Positions 16,196-26,000 of a stretch of 64,000 nucleotides of DNA are shown piece after piece. Below the pieces are notes generated by a model. That model had not been told where the DNA came from and searched no databases. It saw nothing but the letters and a program-made list of their open reading frames with translations. Both the position numbers and the translations under genes were made by a program. Position 1 is the first letter of the stretch. Each line of letters opens with the position of its first letter. This DNA is from Streptomyces nymphaeiformis (GTDB lineage: Bacteria > Actinomycetota > Actinomycetes > Streptomycetales > Streptomycetaceae), in contig NZ_JACHJY010000008.1 of the NCBI RefSeq assembly GCF_014203895.1, positions 487,280 to 551,279 of the forward strand, given 5' to 3'.

Positions 16196-18625
16196 ATGAC
16201 CATCTCGGACGAACAACTCGCTCAAGCCAAGGACATCAGCGTCGAGCAGGTGCAACTGCTCCGGAGGAGCCGGGGGGCCACGAACGAGACACTCGACGGC
16301 CTGCCCGTCACGGCGGTGCGACGGGCACTGCGCCGCCTCGACTACCCCGACCTGCCCCATGCACGCGTACTGTTCCGCCTCGAACAGGAACGCGGCGACG
16401 ACGGTACGGTGCCGCCGCACGCCCAGGGGGCGGCACGGGCCCGGATGCGCTCCCTGACGCGGAGCACCGCCCCGGCTCCTGAGACGGCCGGCGTCCCGAC
16501 CGGTCATCTCCGCGGCGCCCGCGCGGACAGGCCGGCGCCGACGGCGGGGATGGCCCTCACCCGCTGGGAGTGGCTCGGTCCCGGGAACATCGGCGGTCGC
16601 ACCCGAGCGATCGTGGTCGACCCGGACCACCCGAACAAGATGTGGGCCGCGAGCGCCGGCGGCGGCGTGTGGATCACCCGCAACGGCGGCGCGAAGTGGG
16701 CGCCCGTGGACGACTTCCTCGGCAACCTCGCCTGCGCGTGCATGGCGATGGACCCCTCGGACCCGTCGACGATCTACGTGGGCACCGGCGAGGGCTTCTC
16801 GAACGTCGACGCCCTCCGCGGCAGCGGCGTCTTCCGCACCACGGACGCGACCACGTGGACACTCCTGCCGGCCACGCAGACCGAGGACTTCCGCGCCGTG
16901 AACCGGATCGCGGTCTCCGCATCGGGTGCGGTGGTCCTCGCGGCCACCGACACCGGACTGTTCCGCAGCTCCGATCCGGCGCGGGCGACGTGGACCCGGG
17001 TCCTGGACTTCCCGCCCGGGCAGGTCGTGTTCGATCCGAGCGACGACGAGCGGGCGGTCGCCGGCTCACTCGACGCGGGTGAGGCCTGGTTCAGCGCCGA
17101 CGGCGGGCTCACCTGGCAGGCCGCGACGCACGGCCCGTGGTCGGGCCGGGTCGAACTCGCCTACGCGGTGAAGGACCCGACGATCGTGTACGCCTCGGTG
17201 CAGGCGCAGACCGGCCGCATCTTCCGTTCCACCGACGGCGGCAGGACCTATCAGAGCCGAAAGACCCTGGACCCGACCGGTCACGTGGCCGACTACCTGG
17301 GCGACCAGGGCTGGTACAGCAACGCGATCTGGGCCGGGGACCCGACGGACGCGGACCTGCTGGTCACCGGTGGCGTCGATCTGTGGCGCAGCACGGACGG
17401 CGGCGACCACCTCGCCGAGATCAGCACCTGGTGGGACCCGGCCTCGGCGCACGCCGACCACCACGCCATCGTCTCGCACCCCTCCTACGACGGGACGCAC
17501 AACAGGACGGTGTTCTTCGGCAACGACGGCGGCGTGTTCAAGGCCGCGGACCTCGCCGTGGTGGGGACGGAGCCGAAGGCGCCGTTCGTCGACGGCTGGA
17601 CCGAACTGGACAACAACTACGGCGTCACGCAGTTCTTCGGAGGATCCGGCAACACGGTCAGCGGAAAGATCATCGGTGGCGCACAGGACAACGGCACGCT
17701 CGTCTTCGACCCCGCGGCGGGGACCGAGGGCTGGGCGGAGTTCCAGGGCGGTGACGGCGGCTGGTGCGCCTGCGACCCGACCGACCCCGACGTCCTCTAC
17801 GGCGAGTACGTCTTCCTGAACATCCACCGGAACGACGACGGCGGCGCCACCGACGATCCGGACCGGTACATCAGCGGCCAGTTCTGGAACCCCGCGATCC
17901 CCGGCTGGGACTGGAAACCGGTGCCGTTCCGGATCCCCGACGCCAAGAACCAGCGGGCACTCTTCATCGCACCGTTCGTCATGGATCCGGGCAACCCGCA
18001 GCGGCTCCTCGCCGGCGGCCTCTCGCTGTGGCGGACGAACAACGCGAAGGCAGCGAACACGCCGACCTCGGGCCCCAGCTGGACGTCGGTCAAGCCCAGC
18101 GCGGGCTCGCCCATCAGCGCGCTCGCCGTCGCCCCGACCGACTCCGACATCGTCTGGGTGGGCCACCGCAACGGCATGCTCTTCCACACCACCAACGGCA
18201 CGGCGACGACCCCGACCTGGGAGCGCGTCGGAGTGATCGGCCCGAGTCCGCTGCGGCCCCAGCGGTACTGCACGCGCATCACCGCCCACCCGGCGGACGT
18301 GAAGAGCGCCTACGTCGCCTTCGGCGGGTTCGAGGCCGGCAACCTGTGGGTGACGAACGACGGCGGAGCGGAGTGGACGGATCTCTCCCCGACGCTGCCC
18401 GCCGCCCCCGTACGGGCGCTCGCCGTGCATCCGCGGCGCCATGAGTTCCTGTACTGCGGCACCGAGGTCGGCCTGTTCGCGAGCGAGGACGAGGGGACGA
18501 CCTGGTCGCCGACGAACGAGGGCCCGGCCAACTGCTCGGTCGACGACCTGTTCTGGATGGACGAGACCCTGGTCTGTGTGACCCACGGCCGCGGCATGTT
18601 CCGGATCGACCTCTCTTCGGTCTGA
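16196..18625 (+). CDS. BNR/sortilin-type beta-propeller protein, 809 aa
   Basis: After a helical N-terminal part (residues 1-85, MTISDEQLAQAKDISVEQVQ) and a linker, the protein has at least eight Asp-box repeats of the form S/T-x-D/N-G-G-x-T/K-W: TRNGGAKWAPV, RTTDATTWTLL, SADGGLTWQA, RSTDGGRTYQS, RSTDGGDHLAE, VTNDGGAEWTDL, ASEDEGTTWSP. Such repeats build two seven-bladed propellers in sialidases, xyloglucanases and Vps10/sortilin domains. The start WEWLGPGNIGGRTRAI is common to bacterial proteins annotated as glycosyl hydrolase or exo-sialidase, but I see no catalytic Arg-triad or known GH74 Asp pair I can place. No signal peptide is present, which argues against secretion by Sec. Binding to a protein or glycan partner is the safer reading. 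Confidence 0.75.
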   Translation: MTISDEQLAQAKDISVEQVQLLRRSRGATNETLDGLPVTAVRRALRRLDYPDLPHARVLFRLEQERGDDGTVPPHAQGAARARMRSLTRSTAPAPETAGVPTGHLRGARADRPAPTAGMALTRWEWLGPGNIGGRTRAIVVDPDHPNKMWAASAGGGVWITRNGGAKWAPVDDFLGNLACACMAMDPSDPSTIYVGTGEGFSNVDALRGSGVFRTTDATTWTLLPATQTEDFRAVNRIAVSASGAVVLAATDTGLFRSSDPARATWTRVLDFPPGQVVFDPSDDERAVAGSLDAGEAWFSADGGLTWQAATHGPWSGRVELAYAVKDPTIVYASVQAQTGRIFRSTDGGRTYQSRKTLDPTGHVADYLGDQGWYSNAIWAGDPTDADLLVTGGVDLWRSTDGGDHLAEISTWWDPASAHADHHAIVSHPSYDGTHNRTVFFGNDGGVFKAADLAVVGTEPKAPFVDGWTELDNNYGVTQFFGGSGNTVSGKIIGGAQDNGTLVFDPAAGTEGWAEFQGGDGGWCACDPTDPDVLYGEYVFLNIHRNDDGGATDDPDRYISGQFWNPAIPGWDWKPVPFRIPDAKNQRALFIAPFVMDPGNPQRLLAGGLSLWRTNNAKAANTPTSGPSWTSVKPSAGSPISALAVAPTDSDIVWVGHRNGMLFHTTNGTATTPTWERVGVIGPSPLRPQRYCTRITAHPADVKSAYVAFGGFEAGNLWVTNDGGAEWTDLSPTLPAAPVRALAVHPRRHEFLYCGTEVGLFASEDEGTTWSPTNEGPANCSVDDLFWMDETLVCVTHGRGMFRIDLSSV

Positions 18626-18634
18626 CGGTCTCCG

Positions 18635-18892
18635 ATGGTGAAGGTGAGCACGATGATGCGCAACGTACGCCTGCGGGGCCGGATCGAAGCGATCGCGGCC
18701 TCCCTCAGCGGACTGTTGTTCCTCCTGACCCTGATCTGGCCGGCCTGGATCGAGGGGGTCTTCGGAGTCGACCCCGACCAGCACAGCGGAGCCCTGGAAG
18801 CGGTCGTCGTCGGGGTCGCCCTCGTCGCCACGATCACGTTCTCGCTGCTCGCGCGCGCCGAATTCCGCAGGGCACGCGCCGTGCGGACCTGA
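18635..18892 (+). CDS. Small two-helix membrane protein, 85 aa
   Basis: Starts at ATG 18635, nine bases after the propeller gene stop; a second ATG lies six codons on. Two hydrophobic segments (about 19-36 and 58-77) are separated by an acidic loop WIEGVFGVDPDQHSGAL, and both termini are basic. It is the last gene of the propeller operon and ends eight bases from the convergent P450 stop. No family recognised; it could anchor its operon partners at the membrane. Confidence 0.7.
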   Translation: MVKVSTMMRNVRLRGRIEAIAASLSGLLFLLTLIWPAWIEGVFGVDPDQHSGALEAVVVGVALVATITFSLLARAEFRRARAVRT

Positions 18893-18900
18893 AGCACCCT

Positions 18901-20145
18901 TTAGGTGCGCGAGGCGAAGCGTACGGGCAGCCGGTCGAGGCAGATGTGCCGGCCGTTCTCGAAGTAGCGGGTCGGGTTCTCGGTGAGGGTGAACTCCGGG
19001 TGCCGGAGGAGTTCGTGCAGCACCTGGGCGAACTCCGCCCGGGCGAGGTGGGCTCCCAAGCAGAAGTGGATGCCGTGGCCGAAGGTGAGATGCCGGTTGA
19101 TGCCGCGGTCGAGGCGGAAGGCGTCCGGGTCGGGGAAGACCTCCGGGTCGCGGTTGGCCGCACCGGTCAGCAGCACCACCCTGGCGCCGGCCGGGATCTC
19201 GGTGCCGCTCACGACGACCGGCCGGGTGGTGACGCGGGTGCCGTGGTCGACGGGCGTCCACAGCCGTAGCGCCTCCTCCACGGCGGCCGGGACCAGGCCG
19301 GGATCCCGTCTGAGCGCCGACTGGAGTTCGGGCTGCCGGCCGAGCTGCCACAGCAGGTGGGCCAGGGTGTTCATCGAGGTCTCGTGGCCGGCGATGGCGT
19401 ACGCGACGAGCATCACGTGCAGCTCCTCGCGCGTGGCGGGCCGCCCGTCGAACGGCAGGCGCACGAGGGTGCTGAGGTAGTCGTCGCCGGGCTGTTCCCG
19501 GGCCCGGCGGATCTCGCCGTCGAACAGCGCGGCGAACGCCGGCCAGAAGCCTCCGGGTCCGTCGTCCTTGGGCATGCGCGCCCAGGTGTTGCTCGTGAGC
19601 TCCCGGATGCTGTGCTGGGCGTGCTCGGTGAAGCCGACGGCGAGTCCCACCACGGCCAGCGGCAGCGGCACGGCCAGTTCGGCGACCAGGTCGCCGTGGC
19701 CGCGTTCGGCGATCGGGGTGACGTGCGCGCGGATCAGGTCCGCCAGCGCACCGTGCAGCTCGCGGACGCGGGACAGCAGGAACGGCGGCTTCATCGCGGC
19801 ACGGAATCGGTTCTGCTCGGGCGGGTCGTACTCCAGCGGCGCGAAGCGGGGCGTGCCGGCGGCGCGGGGGAAGAAGACGCCGGAGGCGGAGCTGAAGGTC
19901 TCGTGGTCGGCCAGCGCGGCCCGTACGTCCTGGTAGCGGGAGACGATCCAGGTGCCGCCGTGCGCATGCGAGTAGGCGACCGGTGTGGCGGTGCGGATCG
20001 CCCGGTGCACGTCCACGGCGAGGTCGGGGGTCAGATGCGGGTCGTGGGCGTCGAAGTCGGCGGTGAGGCGGGCCAGATGGGGGCAGCCCGGGCCGGGGAC
20101 GGAGGAAGAGGAGGAGGCGTGGGTGGCCGGTGCGGTCTGTGTCAT
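18901..20145 (-). CDS. Cytochrome P450
   Basis: The 414-residue bacterial P450 starts at ATG 20145, sharing ATGA with the stop of the LuxC-like gene. Landmarks in order: I-helix AYAIAGHETSMNTL with the oxygen-activating A-G-x-E-T, K-helix EEALRLW (E-x-x-R), and haem loop FGHGIHFCLGAHLARAE with the axial Cys362. An acid/alcohol pair for oxygen activation is present (Glu-Thr rather than Asp-Thr). Last gene of the PKS operon, so it most likely oxidises the aromatic polyketide or its aldehyde. Soluble; needs external ferredoxin and reductase, none encoded here. Confidence 0.93.
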   Translation of the reverse strand: MTQTAPATHASSSSSVPGPGCPHLARLTADFDAHDPHLTPDLAVDVHRAIRTATPVAYSHAHGGTWIVSRYQDVRAALADHETFSSASGVFFPRAAGTPRFAPLEYDPPEQNRFRAAMKPPFLLSRVRELHGALADLIRAHVTPIAERGHGDLVAELAVPLPLAVVGLAVGFTEHAQHSIRELTSNTWARMPKDDGPGGFWPAFAALFDGEIRRAREQPGDDYLSTLVRLPFDGRPATREELHVMLVAYAIAGHETSMNTLAHLLWQLGRQPELQSALRRDPGLVPAAVEEALRLWTPVDHGTRVTTRPVVVSGTEIPAGARVVLLTGAANRDPEVFPDPDAFRLDRGINRHLTFGHGIHFCLGAHLARAEFAQVLHELLRHPEFTLTENPTRYFENGRHICLDRLPVRFASRT

Positions 20146-21623
20146 CGTCGCCCTCCGGACGCCGTGGTGGGGTCGTGGGACTCGTCGGTGATCCAGCGGA
20201 CCATGCGCCGCAGCGGTTCGGTCGCGTCCTGCGGAAGGTCGGGGCGGTAGTCGGTCGCCCGGCCGAGAGGCACCAGGCGTTGTACACCGTGGAAGGGCGC
20301 CAGGTCGCGCAACCGCTTCTTGAGGGCGTCCGGGTAGACCCCGAGGGTCTGCGTGGAGGCGTCCATCCCGGAGAGCGCCTGCTCGGCGTCGTCCACCGGG
20401 ATCACGTTGGCGACGCGTCCGGACAGCGCGGTGTGGAAGGAGACGGGGTCCGGAGTACGGGAGAGGACCACGGCCCCTTCGTCGGCCCTGCCGCCGATCA
20501 CCCGGTACCAGTCGCCGCCGGTGGCACGGAGGGCACGCAGATGTTCGCGCAGGGCGGGGTCGAAGTGCCGGGCCGGAGTGCTGCGGTGGGCGGGCAGTGC
20601 CTGGATCTCGGCGTGCAGCAGTTCCGCCCACTCCTCGGCCCGCCGCAGCCCCGCCGCGTCGGTTCCGGTCACCACGTGCACGACGCGGGCGTTGAAGCAG
20701 GCCAGTTGGTTCAGCTCGCCGACGTCGGCGGCGGCCAGCCTCGCGCTGTGGGCCATGGCGGCGGCGTCGGTGAAGCCCTCCGGGCCGATCACCGTGCCGC
20801 TGGCCTTGGGGTCGAGGGCGACGACCTCGAGACCGGGACGGATGTAGCGGGTGATGTGCCGCATCGCGGCCATGCCGCCCCAGGCGATGATCTTGTCCAG
20901 GTTGCGGGGCTGGTAGAGCGCCTGCTCGACCGTCTCGTCACCGCCCTTCCAATAGGCCACCGCCAGATGCCGGGTCAGCGGGTGGTCCGGGGCCGCGTCG
21001 GCCAGCGTGCGGGCGATCGCGACCGCCGTGAGCGGGTCGTTGGACGGCGTCTTGACGATCGCGTCGGAGCGGGTGAGCGCGTTCCGGATGACGGTGAGCG
21101 CGGCGATCATCGGGTGGTTGCCCGCGATGACGTGCACCGTCCGCGCCCCGACGGCGCGGACCGCGGCGCCGCGTCCGTCGCGACCGGGCACGGGGACCCA
21201 GCCGTCGAGGAACCGCGTGCCGACGGTGTGCTCCGCCACGTCGTGCAGTGCCTCGCGGGTGAACAGCTCCGGCAGGCCCTCGTACGCGGCGCGCAGGACC
21301 GGCTCGGTCATGTCGGACCAGGCGGCCGCGGTGCGGAGCGCCTCGCGGAGCAACGGGTTGGCCTCCAGCGTCAGGAGGGGGCCGAGCGCGGCGAGCAGGT
21401 CGATGATCTCGGCGGTGCGCAGAGCGTGCAGCTCCGACAGGGCGCTCGGGTCACGCAGCGGCAGTCGGGGCAGGAGGGCGGCCGGGTCGGGGGCGTGGAA
21501 GGCGGGGCGACCGGGACGGCCTCCGAAGGGGACGAGCCGGTCGGTGACGGTGGTGCCCCGCACGTAGGCCGGCACGGTCAGGGAACCGGCGGCGGTGTCG
21601 GGCGGAAGCGTGGGCGCGGTCAT
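20142..21623 (-). CDS. LuxC-like acyl-CoA/acyl-enzyme reductase
   Basis: The 493-residue protein belongs to the LuxC acyl reductase family of aldehyde-dehydrogenase-like enzymes: VHVIAGNHPMIAALTVIR and DAIVKTPSNDPLTAVAIA for NADPH binding, the catalytic Cys309 in ELNQLACFNARVV, and C-terminal TLGVYPDALKKRL. LuxC takes an acyl group as a cysteine thioester and reduces it to an aldehyde. Start at ATG 21623, 26 bp after the LuxE-like gene; stop overlaps the P450 start. With a LuxE-like partner and a PKS lacking a releasing thioesterase, it probably reduces the polyketide acyl group to an aldehyde. No luxAB or luxD is present, so this is not a bioluminescence locus. Confidence 0.9.
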   Translation of the reverse strand: MTAPTLPPDTAAGSLTVPAYVRGTTVTDRLVPFGGRPGRPAFHAPDPAALLPRLPLRDPSALSELHALRTAEIIDLLAALGPLLTLEANPLLREALRTAAAWSDMTEPVLRAAYEGLPELFTREALHDVAEHTVGTRFLDGWVPVPGRDGRGAAVRAVGARTVHVIAGNHPMIAALTVIRNALTRSDAIVKTPSNDPLTAVAIARTLADAAPDHPLTRHLAVAYWKGGDETVEQALYQPRNLDKIIAWGGMAAMRHITRYIRPGLEVVALDPKASGTVIGPEGFTDAAAMAHSARLAAADVGELNQLACFNARVVHVVTGTDAAGLRRAEEWAELLHAEIQALPAHRSTPARHFDPALREHLRALRATGGDWYRVIGGRADEGAVVLSRTPDPVSFHTALSGRVANVIPVDDAEQALSGMDASTQTLGVYPDALKKRLRDLAPFHGVQRLVPLGRATDYRPDLPQDATEPLRRMVRWITDESHDPTTASGGRR

Positions 21624-21649
21624 GGGGTGATTCCTCGGGGTCGACAGGG

Positions 21650-23065
21650 TCACAGGGCGGCGTCGGCGAGGTACTCGAGGGCGTCGTCCAGCGCCTCCGG
21701 AGTGGCCGCGCACGTGATCTTGTCGTCGTCCTCGAACCGGGAGATGCCGGGCTCCACCCGCGGTGTGGTGCGCCCGCAGGAACAGGGGTCGTAGGAGACC
21801 GCGACCCGGTCGCCGGTGACGAAACCGCCCCAGTACACGTCCGCCGTGAGGTCGAAGAAGGCCGCCCTGCCGCGCACGGTGCCCTGCCGGGGGAGGGGCC
21901 GGCCGGTGTCCGGGTCGAGCACGTAGGGGACGATCCACGGTTCGACGTGGTAGGCGCCCGCCGGGCAGACCAGGCTCAGCATGATCAGTTCCACCATGGC
22001 GTACACCAGCCGTACGGACGGCACGCCGGCGAACCTGGCCACCTGGGCCGCCCAGTCGTCCGGCAGCACCGAGCCCTTGGTGCCCCCGCCGGGCATCAGG
22101 ACGGAATCGGGGGCGAAGACGCCGTCGAGCCCCTGGTCCAGGCCCGCGCGGGCCCACTCGTGATAGGTCTCCCACAGGCTGAGCGACACGACGCGTTCGC
22201 CCCGCAGCCGTTCGGCGAGGTCGGCGGTGAAGCGGCGCATGGCCTCGGGCGCCGAACGGCGGCCGGCCAGGTAGCGGTCGCGCTGCTCCCGCAGGGCCGC
22301 GGGGATCTCCACCTGACCCGGGCGCCCGCCGGCCGCCTTGACCCGGGCGGCGAGCAGCATCAGGTCGGCGCTGAGGTGGCCGGGGTCGAGGGTGTGGAAG
22401 TGGTCGGGGCTGTGGCGGGAGAGCTGCTCGAACATCGCCGTGGCGTGCCGGGCGATGCCGCTGCGCCCGCTGCGGTACGAGGGCCAGACGACGTGCACCG
22501 GTTCGTCCGCCGGGGTGCCCGCCGGCACGGTGTCGTGCCGCACGATCTCGTACAGCAGGCCGTACTGCTCCGCCGTGTGCGGCACGAAGGACATGGTGCC
22601 CGAGGTGCCCGAGGAATGGGCCAGGCGCAGCCGGGTGTGGTCGTCGATCAGGGTCAGCCAGGCGTCGACGCTGTCGCAGCCGGAGGTGTCGAGGCCGCTG
22701 AGGTCGACGGTGGTGAGCTGGGAGATCCAGCGGGTGAGCTGGTCGAACCGGCCCTGGGACAGCAGCGACGGGGGGTAGGACTTGTAGACGGTGTGGGGCA
22801 GGAGGAGCTGGGCCGCGTCGTCGAGCGCACCGATGCCGTCCAGGTTCTGCTCCCGGGCGAGCGCGCCGACCACCGGCAGCCGGTCCACGAGTTCGGTGAA
22901 GCGCATGCGCAGCGCGGCGAGTTGGAGCGCGGCCAGGTCGGGTGCCGGCAGCCGGTGCATGGACGCGCGGTCACCGCCGAACCAGCGCAGCGGATCGTCG
23001 GCGAACCGTCGCACGTCGTGGTCGGGCCGGCGAGGAGACGGGGGGCGTACGGGGGTGGTGGTCAT
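21650..23065 (-). CDS. LuxE-like acyl-protein synthetase (AMP-forming)
   Basis: The 471-residue protein has the adenylation loop LAHSSGTSGTMSFVPHT, characteristic of LuxE/acyl-protein synthetases and related adenylating enzymes, a VYKSYPPSLL segment, MPGGGTKGSVLP, and a C-terminal CSCGRTTPRVEPGISR block. LuxE activates a carboxylic acid as acyl-AMP and passes it to a cysteine before LuxC reduces it. At 471 residues it is longer than vibrio LuxE (about 370). Start at ATG 23065, 15 bp after the PKS stop. The natural substrate here is presumably the PKS product acid. Confidence 0.85.
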   Translation of the reverse strand: MTTTPVRPPSPRRPDHDVRRFADDPLRWFGGDRASMHRLPAPDLAALQLAALRMRFTELVDRLPVVGALAREQNLDGIGALDDAAQLLLPHTVYKSYPPSLLSQGRFDQLTRWISQLTTVDLSGLDTSGCDSVDAWLTLIDDHTRLRLAHSSGTSGTMSFVPHTAEQYGLLYEIVRHDTVPAGTPADEPVHVVWPSYRSGRSGIARHATAMFEQLSRHSPDHFHTLDPGHLSADLMLLAARVKAAGGRPGQVEIPAALREQRDRYLAGRRSAPEAMRRFTADLAERLRGERVVSLSLWETYHEWARAGLDQGLDGVFAPDSVLMPGGGTKGSVLPDDWAAQVARFAGVPSVRLVYAMVELIMLSLVCPAGAYHVEPWIVPYVLDPDTGRPLPRQGTVRGRAAFFDLTADVYWGGFVTGDRVAVSYDPCSCGRTTPRVEPGISRFEDDDKITCAATPEALDDALEYLADAAL

Positions 23066-23080
23066 CGGTGGATCACTCCT

Positions 23081-26000
23081 TCACGCGAGCGGGGTCGTGG
23101 CGGTCGGCTCGGTCTGCTCCGCCGGTTCCGCGAGTTCCGTCAGGTACGTCGCGATGTCGGCGGCGGCGGGGCGGCTCCACAGCAGCGTGGGCGGCAACGG
23201 GACCGCGAGACGGCGTTCGAGGTCGGTGCGGAAGGCGACGGTGCGCAGGGAGTCCAGGCCCAGATCGGACAGGGCGTGGTGGGCGGCGATGCCGGCGGGC
23301 TCGCTGCCCAGGACGCGGGCGGCCGCACCGCGGACTTCCTGGAGCAGGACGTCGTACCGGCGCTGGGCGGGCAGCTTCCGCCACACCGGGTCGGGGGCGG
23401 CTTCACGGGCAGGGCCCGCCGTGTGTGCGGTCCGTGCCCGCAGCTCGCGCAGGAGCGGGGGCGCCATCAGCGGGTTCGGGTCCTCACCGGGGCCCGGATC
23501 GGTCAGGCGGAACACGGCCAGCTCGCCGTGCCGGCCGGCATCGGCGCCGCCCCACGCCTCCAGTGCCTCCTCGGCGTCGAGGGCGTCCGTGCCCCGGGCC
23601 CGTAGCTCGGCGGTCACGGTGTCGGCCTCGGCGGCCATGCCGAGCCCGCGCCAACTCGTCCACGCCAGCGCCAGCGTGTCGCGGTGCCCGCCGGCCCGGC
23701 GGTGCCGGGCGAGCCCGTCGAGGAAGGCGTTGGCCGCGGCGTACGGGCCCTGGCCCGGCAGGTGCAGCAGTTGGCCGGCGGACGAGTACAGGACGAAGAA
23801 GTCCACGCTGCCCGGCGGGAAGAGGCCGTGCAGGGCGAGTGCGCCGCTCGTCTTGGCGCGCAGCACGTGCTCCCACACGGGCGCGTCGGCGTCCGGCAGG
23901 AAGCCGCCGGCGGTGACGCCCGCCGCGTGCACGACCCCGCGGACCGGTGGCAGTCCGAGCGCGTCGGGGTCCAGGGCCCGGCGCAGGGCCTCCCCGTCGC
24001 ACACATCGGCGGCCACCACCCGTACCGTGACGCCCGCGCGCTCCAACGACCGCACTGCGGCGACGCGTTCGGCCTCCGCTCCCGGCGGCAGACCGTCCCA
24101 GTCCCGGCGCGGAGGCAGTCCCGTACGGCCGAGGAGGACCAGTCGGCGTGCGCCGCGCCCCGCGAGCCAGGCGGCGGTGCGCAGGCCGAGCGCGCCGAGG
24201 CCGCCGGTGACGAGGTAGGTCGCGTCCGGACGGCACCGCGGCCCGCCGTCCTGGACGGGCGGGGCCGGCACCAGGCGGCCGGCCCAGGCGGCGCCCGCCT
24301 CGACGGAGACGACGTCCTCGGTGCCGGTCCGGCCCAGCAGCCCGGTGAGCGCCGCCAGATCGTCCGGTCCGGGCGTGGCGGGAAGGTCGATCACTCCGCG
24401 GTACAGGTGGGGGAGTTCGCCGGCCAGCGCGCGGCCCAGGCCCCACAGGGCACCCTGCGCCACCGCGCGTACGTCGTCGGCCGTCCCCGCCCCGCGGGTC
24501 ACGACCCACAGGGCCGCCGGGGCGCTGTTCGCGGCGAGCACCGTGGCGGTGCGTGCCAGGAGACGGACGTGCTCAAGGGCGGCCCGGTCGGGGCCGAGGC
24601 CGCCGTCGCCGTGCGGCGGGGCGACCAGGACCACGTCGCCGGGTGCGGTGCGCAGTCCGTCGGGACCGTGCAGGTGCTCGGCGCCCAGGGCCCGGGCGAA
24701 GCCGGGTTCGGACCCGATCACCACGACGCGCCGCGGGGGCCGGGCGTCCGGCTGGGGCGGCAGGGGGCGGCGGGCGGTGGCGAACACGGTGCCGCCGGTC
24801 GTGGCGGGGTCGGGCGCCGGGGAGGCGTAGCGCAGCCCGCGCATGCGGATGCGGGTCCGCCCTTCGGGGCCCACGAGGTCGAGGTCCACGGTGTCGTCCG
24901 TGCCGGACCGCAGCCGGATCACGAGCACGGCCTCCTCGGGCGCCTCGCCGGAGTCCGCCAGGCACAGCGTCGTCAGCGCGGCCGGCATCCGCAGACGCGG
25001 CGCACCGGGCAGACACACCGAGGCGGTGGAGAAGGCCGCGTCCAGGAGCGCGGCCCAGGTGCGGGGTCGTCCGGTCGGCGCGGTGACGACGGCGTACGCC
25101 GATTCCTCCGTGCGCACCAGTTCCTTGACCGTCCAGACGAACCCCATGGAGGGCACGTCCAGCTCCGCGAGCCGGTCGGTCACCAGGGACGGATCCTCCA
25201 GGACCGCCTCGGGGCCGGGGCCGGTGAGCGGCGGCAGCGCGTCATGGGCGCACGGGGTGGTGAGGGCGGTGGTGTGGGTGAGCCAGGCGCCGGTCTCGGC
25301 ACCGTTCCCGCGTGGCTCCCGTGGCTCCCGTGGCTCCCGTGTCTCTCGTGCGGCGAGGCGCGAGGACAGCCGCAGGGCGTCGGACCGCAGCACGACCTGG
25401 ACGTCACGGGGGACTCCCGCGGCGACCGGGACGGCGAGACGGACCCGGGTCAGACAGCCCGACTCCGCGCCTCCGCCGGCCAGTGCGGCGGCGCGCGCGA
25501 GGGTGTGCACCAGGACGGCGGCCGGCACCACCTCGGTCCCCGCCACGGGATGGTCGCCCGGGTAGGGGCGGCCCGCCATGTCCAGACGGGTCTGCCACAG
25601 GTGCAGCGGGTCGGGCCCGGGCCCGGTGGTGTGCTCGCCGAGCAGGGTGTGACCGGCCGGGTCGTGGCCGGCACCGGACGAGCCGCCCGTCTCGGAGGGT
25701 GCCGCCCAGTGCCGCGTCTGCTGCCAGGCGGTGGCCGGCAGGTCGATGAGGCCGCCTTCCCCGTGGTGCGCCGTCCAGTCGAGCTCGACGCCCGCGCCGT
25801 ACAGCGCCGCCGCGTTGGCGAGGAGCGCGGCCCGCTCGCGGCTGTCGCGGCGCAGGGTGTGCGCGACGACCGGACCCGGGCGACCCGGGGTGTGCGCGCC
25901 CGACAGGGTCTCGGCGACCGAGTGCGCGACCACCGGGTGGGTGGACACCTCGACGAAGGCGTGGTGCCCGTCCTGCCACGCCGCCTCCACGGCGGCCCGC

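Noticed and set aside
17066..20287. 1073-codon open frame on the minus strand across the propeller operon and P450
   Set aside because: It is antisense to the BNR propeller gene and out of frame with the P450; the product is Arg/Pro/Gly-rich without motifs, as expected from GC-rich antisense.
20142..23065. Bioluminescence (lux) operon
   Set aside because: LuxC- and LuxE-like genes are present but there is no luxA, luxB or luxD; the partner is a type I PKS.
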